Origin: Pseudomonadota bacterium
Lineage (GTDB): Bacteria > Pseudomonadota > Gammaproteobacteria > Burkholderiales > Chitinibacteraceae
Assembly (NCBI GenBank): GCA_026399755.1
Contig: JAPLQI010000043.1
Coordinates: 1-44,233, forward strand
DNA: 44,233 nt
Direction: 5' to 3'
Shown: positions 42,356-44,233 of the stretch, in pieces
How the letters are laid out: every line of letters starts with the position of its first letter
Position numbering within the stretch: the stretch's first letter is position 1
Translations under genes and position numbers: made by a program
Notes under the pieces: model-generated
The model's input: the letters and a program-made list of their open reading frames with translations, nothing else
Databases searched by the model: none
What the model was told of the DNA's origin: nothing

Positions 42356-44233
42356 TTACTTTGGCTTTCGCTTGCTAAGGACGACGTCTACACCTGTAGG
42401 CGTCACGACCTTGACAACGGCAGCTGCTGGCCTAACTTTAGCTGCTCGAGGCTTTTTACCCGGCGCTACGGCAGCTCCTCCTTCCACTACAGGGGCAACT
42501 GGGGCTGGCCTTGGTTTTGCAGCCGTCCTTTTGACCACTGGCTTGGCCATAGCCGCTTGCGCTTGAGGCTTGCTACTTGGCGCGGCCACTTGCTTATCGG
42601 CTGCAAGTGGCTTTGCCACTCTCGGCCGAGTATTGGCCTTAGCGATGGGCTTTGCTGTGTCAGGCACTGTCGCCACCTTCGCGTTGGGCTTTGCAGCTGA
42701 GGTCTGCGGCTTTTTGGCAACCACAGCGCGTTTTCTAGCAACGACCGGTTTTTTAAGCTGAGCCACTACTGCCTCGACAAGTACATCTTCCACAACACGC
42801 GGCGATTTCGCTGGGCGTTTGTTCTGCCCACCTCGCGCAACGGGGCTACGTGGCGGTGCGTTGCGCCTACCACCAGCAACATCCGCCGCAGGCTTGTCGC
42901 CCCAAGTCGCTTTTTCTTCGACCAGCATAAAATCAATCTTGCTGGTTTCTAAAGAAACACGCGCAACTTTGATTTTTACACGTCCAGTAATGCGATAAAC
43001 CTGCCCTGTACGCTCGCCTTTCAGCTCCTTACGCACTTCATCGAAGTGGAAGTAATCTGTGCCTAGCTCAGAAATATGCACCAAGCCTTCTACAAACACA
43101 TTGTCGAGTAAGACAAAGATGCCAAAGCCAGTGACGGCAGAAATCACGCCTTCAAACTCTTCGCCAACCTTATCTTGCATGTAATAACACTTCAGCCAGT
43201 TTTGCACATCACGGCTGGCATCGTCCGCCCGGCGTTCAGTCATGGAGCACTGCGTCCCCAAGGCTTCCCATTTCATGGCTGGCATGTATTTTTTGCCCGC
43301 TAAAATCGCCTTAATCGCACGGTGTACCAGCAAATCAGGGTAGCGGCGAATCGGCGAGGTAAAGTGGGTATAGGCATCATATGACAAACCAAAATGCCCT
43401 TTATTATCAGGGCTATATACGGCTTGAGAGAGCGATCTAAGCAGCATAGTTTGCAGCAATGGCGCATCTTCGCGCAGCTTGATTTTTTCTAGCAGTACGG
43501 CGTAATCGCCTGCAGTTGGATCATCCTCACCATCCAGCGTCAAACCCACACTTTTTATATATGTGCGTAGGTTTTCTAGCTTCTCTGGTGTTGGGCCTTC
43601 ATGCACGCGATAAACGCATTCATGCTCTTTTTTCAGCAAGATATCTGCCGCGCACACATTGGCGGCCAACATGCATTCTTCGATCAATTTATGCGCGTCG
43701 TTGCGGGCCACCGGCACGATTTCACGAATTTTGCCTTGATCGTCAAAACGCATTTCTGTTTCAACCGTTTCAAAATCAATCGCACCACGCAAGGCGCGGG
43801 CGGCCGAAAAGGCTTTGAATAGCGCGTAAAGCGTGTCGATCTGTGGCAATACATGCTGATATTGCTGAGCCATTTCGCCATCAGGATGCTGAACCATATC
43901 CCACACCTTGGTATAGGTCAGGCGTGCTTTGGAATGCATTACGGCGGGGTAAAAACGATATTTCTTAATCGCGCCCTTGGCCGAAATCTGCATATCACAC
44001 ACCATGCACAGCCGCTCTACGTCGGGCATTAAAGAACAAATGCCATTCGATAAAGCCTCGGGCAGCATCGGAATCACTCGGCGCGGGAAATACACCGAAT
44101 TACCGCGCTCAATCGCGCCCACATCCAGCGCATCTCCTGGCAAGACATAGTGGCTGACATCGGCAATCGCTACGATTAAGCGCCAGCCCTTGCCTTTTTT
44201 CTCGGCATACACCGCATCATCGAAGTCTTTGGC
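42356..44233 (-). CDS. rnr: Ribonuclease R, 3' part of gene
   Basis: The open frame enters from the window edge (44233) and encodes 625 residues of the C-terminal part; the N-terminus is outside. It starts at the RNB catalytic centre (AKDFDDAVYAE, with metal-binding Asp). It continues with VAIADVSHYVLPGDALDVGA, NSVYFPRRVIPMLPEALSNG, TSPIRRYPDLLVHRAI and an S1 domain (GEEFEGVISAVTGFGIFVLL). It ends with about 180 residues rich in Lys, Ala, Pro and Val. RNase R degrades structured RNA 3' to 5'. The Lys-rich tail is much longer than that of E. coli RNase R. Confidence 0.95.
   Translation of the reverse strand, partial: AKDFDDAVYAEKKGKGWRLIVAIADVSHYVLPGDALDVGAIERGNSVYFPRRVIPMLPEALSNGICSLMPDVERLCMVCDMQISAKGAIKKYRFYPAVMHSKARLTYTKVWDMVQHPDGEMAQQYQHVLPQIDTLYALFKAFSAARALRGAIDFETVETEMRFDDQGKIREIVPVARNDAHKLIEECMLAANVCAADILLKKEHECVYRVHEGPTPEKLENLRTYIKSVGLTLDGEDDPTAGDYAVLLEKIKLREDAPLLQTMLLRSLSQAVYSPDNKGHFGLSYDAYTHFTSPIRRYPDLLVHRAIKAILAGKKYMPAMKWEALGTQCSMTERRADDASRDVQNWLKCYYMQDKVGEEFEGVISAVTGFGIFVLLDNVFVEGLVHISELGTDYFHFDEVRKELKGERTGQVYRITGRVKIKVARVSLETSKIDFMLVEEKATWGDKPAADVAGGRRNAPPRSPVARGGQNKRPAKSPRVVEDVLVEAVVAQLKKPVVARKRAVVAKKPQTSAAKPNAKVATVPDTAKPIAKANTRPRVAKPLAADKQVAAPSSKPQAQAAMAKPVVKRTAAKPRPAPVAPVVEGGAAVAPGKKPRAAKVRPAAAVVKVVTPTGVDVVLSKRKPK

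Overview
The window looks like chromosomal DNA of a betaproteobacterium of the order Neisseriales, probably near Iodobacter or Chromobacterium. This placement rests on protein flavour and gene mix (glp regulon with GlpD, GlpR, GlpK, GlpF and GlpT; OxyR with C199/C208; a PEP-CTERM protein; recA-recX; guaB; rnr) and on several families of palindromic intergenic repeats. It is inference; no rRNA or other taxonomic marker is present. No tRNA, rRNA, CRISPR array, integrase or complete insertion sequence was seen.

Layout. 1-7 kb is accessory in character: an unidentified 3' gene end, a GNAT acetyltransferase, two small membrane proteins on the minus strand, and then a cassette of unfamiliar genes (ECF-like sigma factor, a 49-aa protein, a 159-aa AT-rich orphan, a RhiA-like protein, a C-terminally membrane-anchored 142-aa protein). 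The cassette is bracketed by two near-identical copies of a small RBBP9/YdeN-like serine hydrolase gene; the left copy is killed by a nonsense codon and the right copy is intact. 7.2-10.8 kb holds a two-gene minus-strand operon: an uncharacterised cysteine-rich 700-aa protein and an exported mono-haem cytochrome c-type protein.

11.2-19.4 kb is a glycerol / glycerol-3-phosphate catabolic locus. glpD-tpiA runs leftward, diverging from glpR; glpK, glpF and glpT run rightward. Glycerol enters by GlpF and is phosphorylated by GlpK; external glycerol-3-phosphate enters by GlpT; GlpD oxidises it to dihydroxyacetone phosphate, and TpiA passes that to glycolysis. The TpiA here carries an unusual triplicated beta-strand-3 segment. 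20-23.3 kb has a PEP-CTERM protein and the threonine degradation pair kbl-tdh. 23.4-26.0 kb is a minus-strand redox group, dsbB-oxyR-rubredoxin reductase-like. It is followed by a patatin-like phospholipase and by guaB under a clear -10 element.

29.3-34.5 kb is an archaic (Csu-type) chaperone-usher pilus operon on the minus strand: short pilin-like protein, two spore coat U-domain pilins, chaperone, usher and a presumed tip protein. 34.7-44.2 kb is mostly housekeeping: dadA, an orphan membrane histidine kinase, recA-recX with an unusual palindrome over the recA -10, a SIMPL-domain protein overlapping a YgfX-family gene, a conserved hypothetical, a PilZ-like protein, and the 3' part of rnr (RNase R), truncated by the window edge.

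Intergenic DNA is rich in dispersed inverted repeats. Family A (arms beginning GTAGGGCGGGTG) has three intact and two damaged copies; family B (GGGAATCCAG cores) has two copies; family C (TAGGAGTGGCTTTAGCC) has one copy; and a GC-rich block near 14.6-14.9 kb resembles a longer proteobacterial intergenic repeat.
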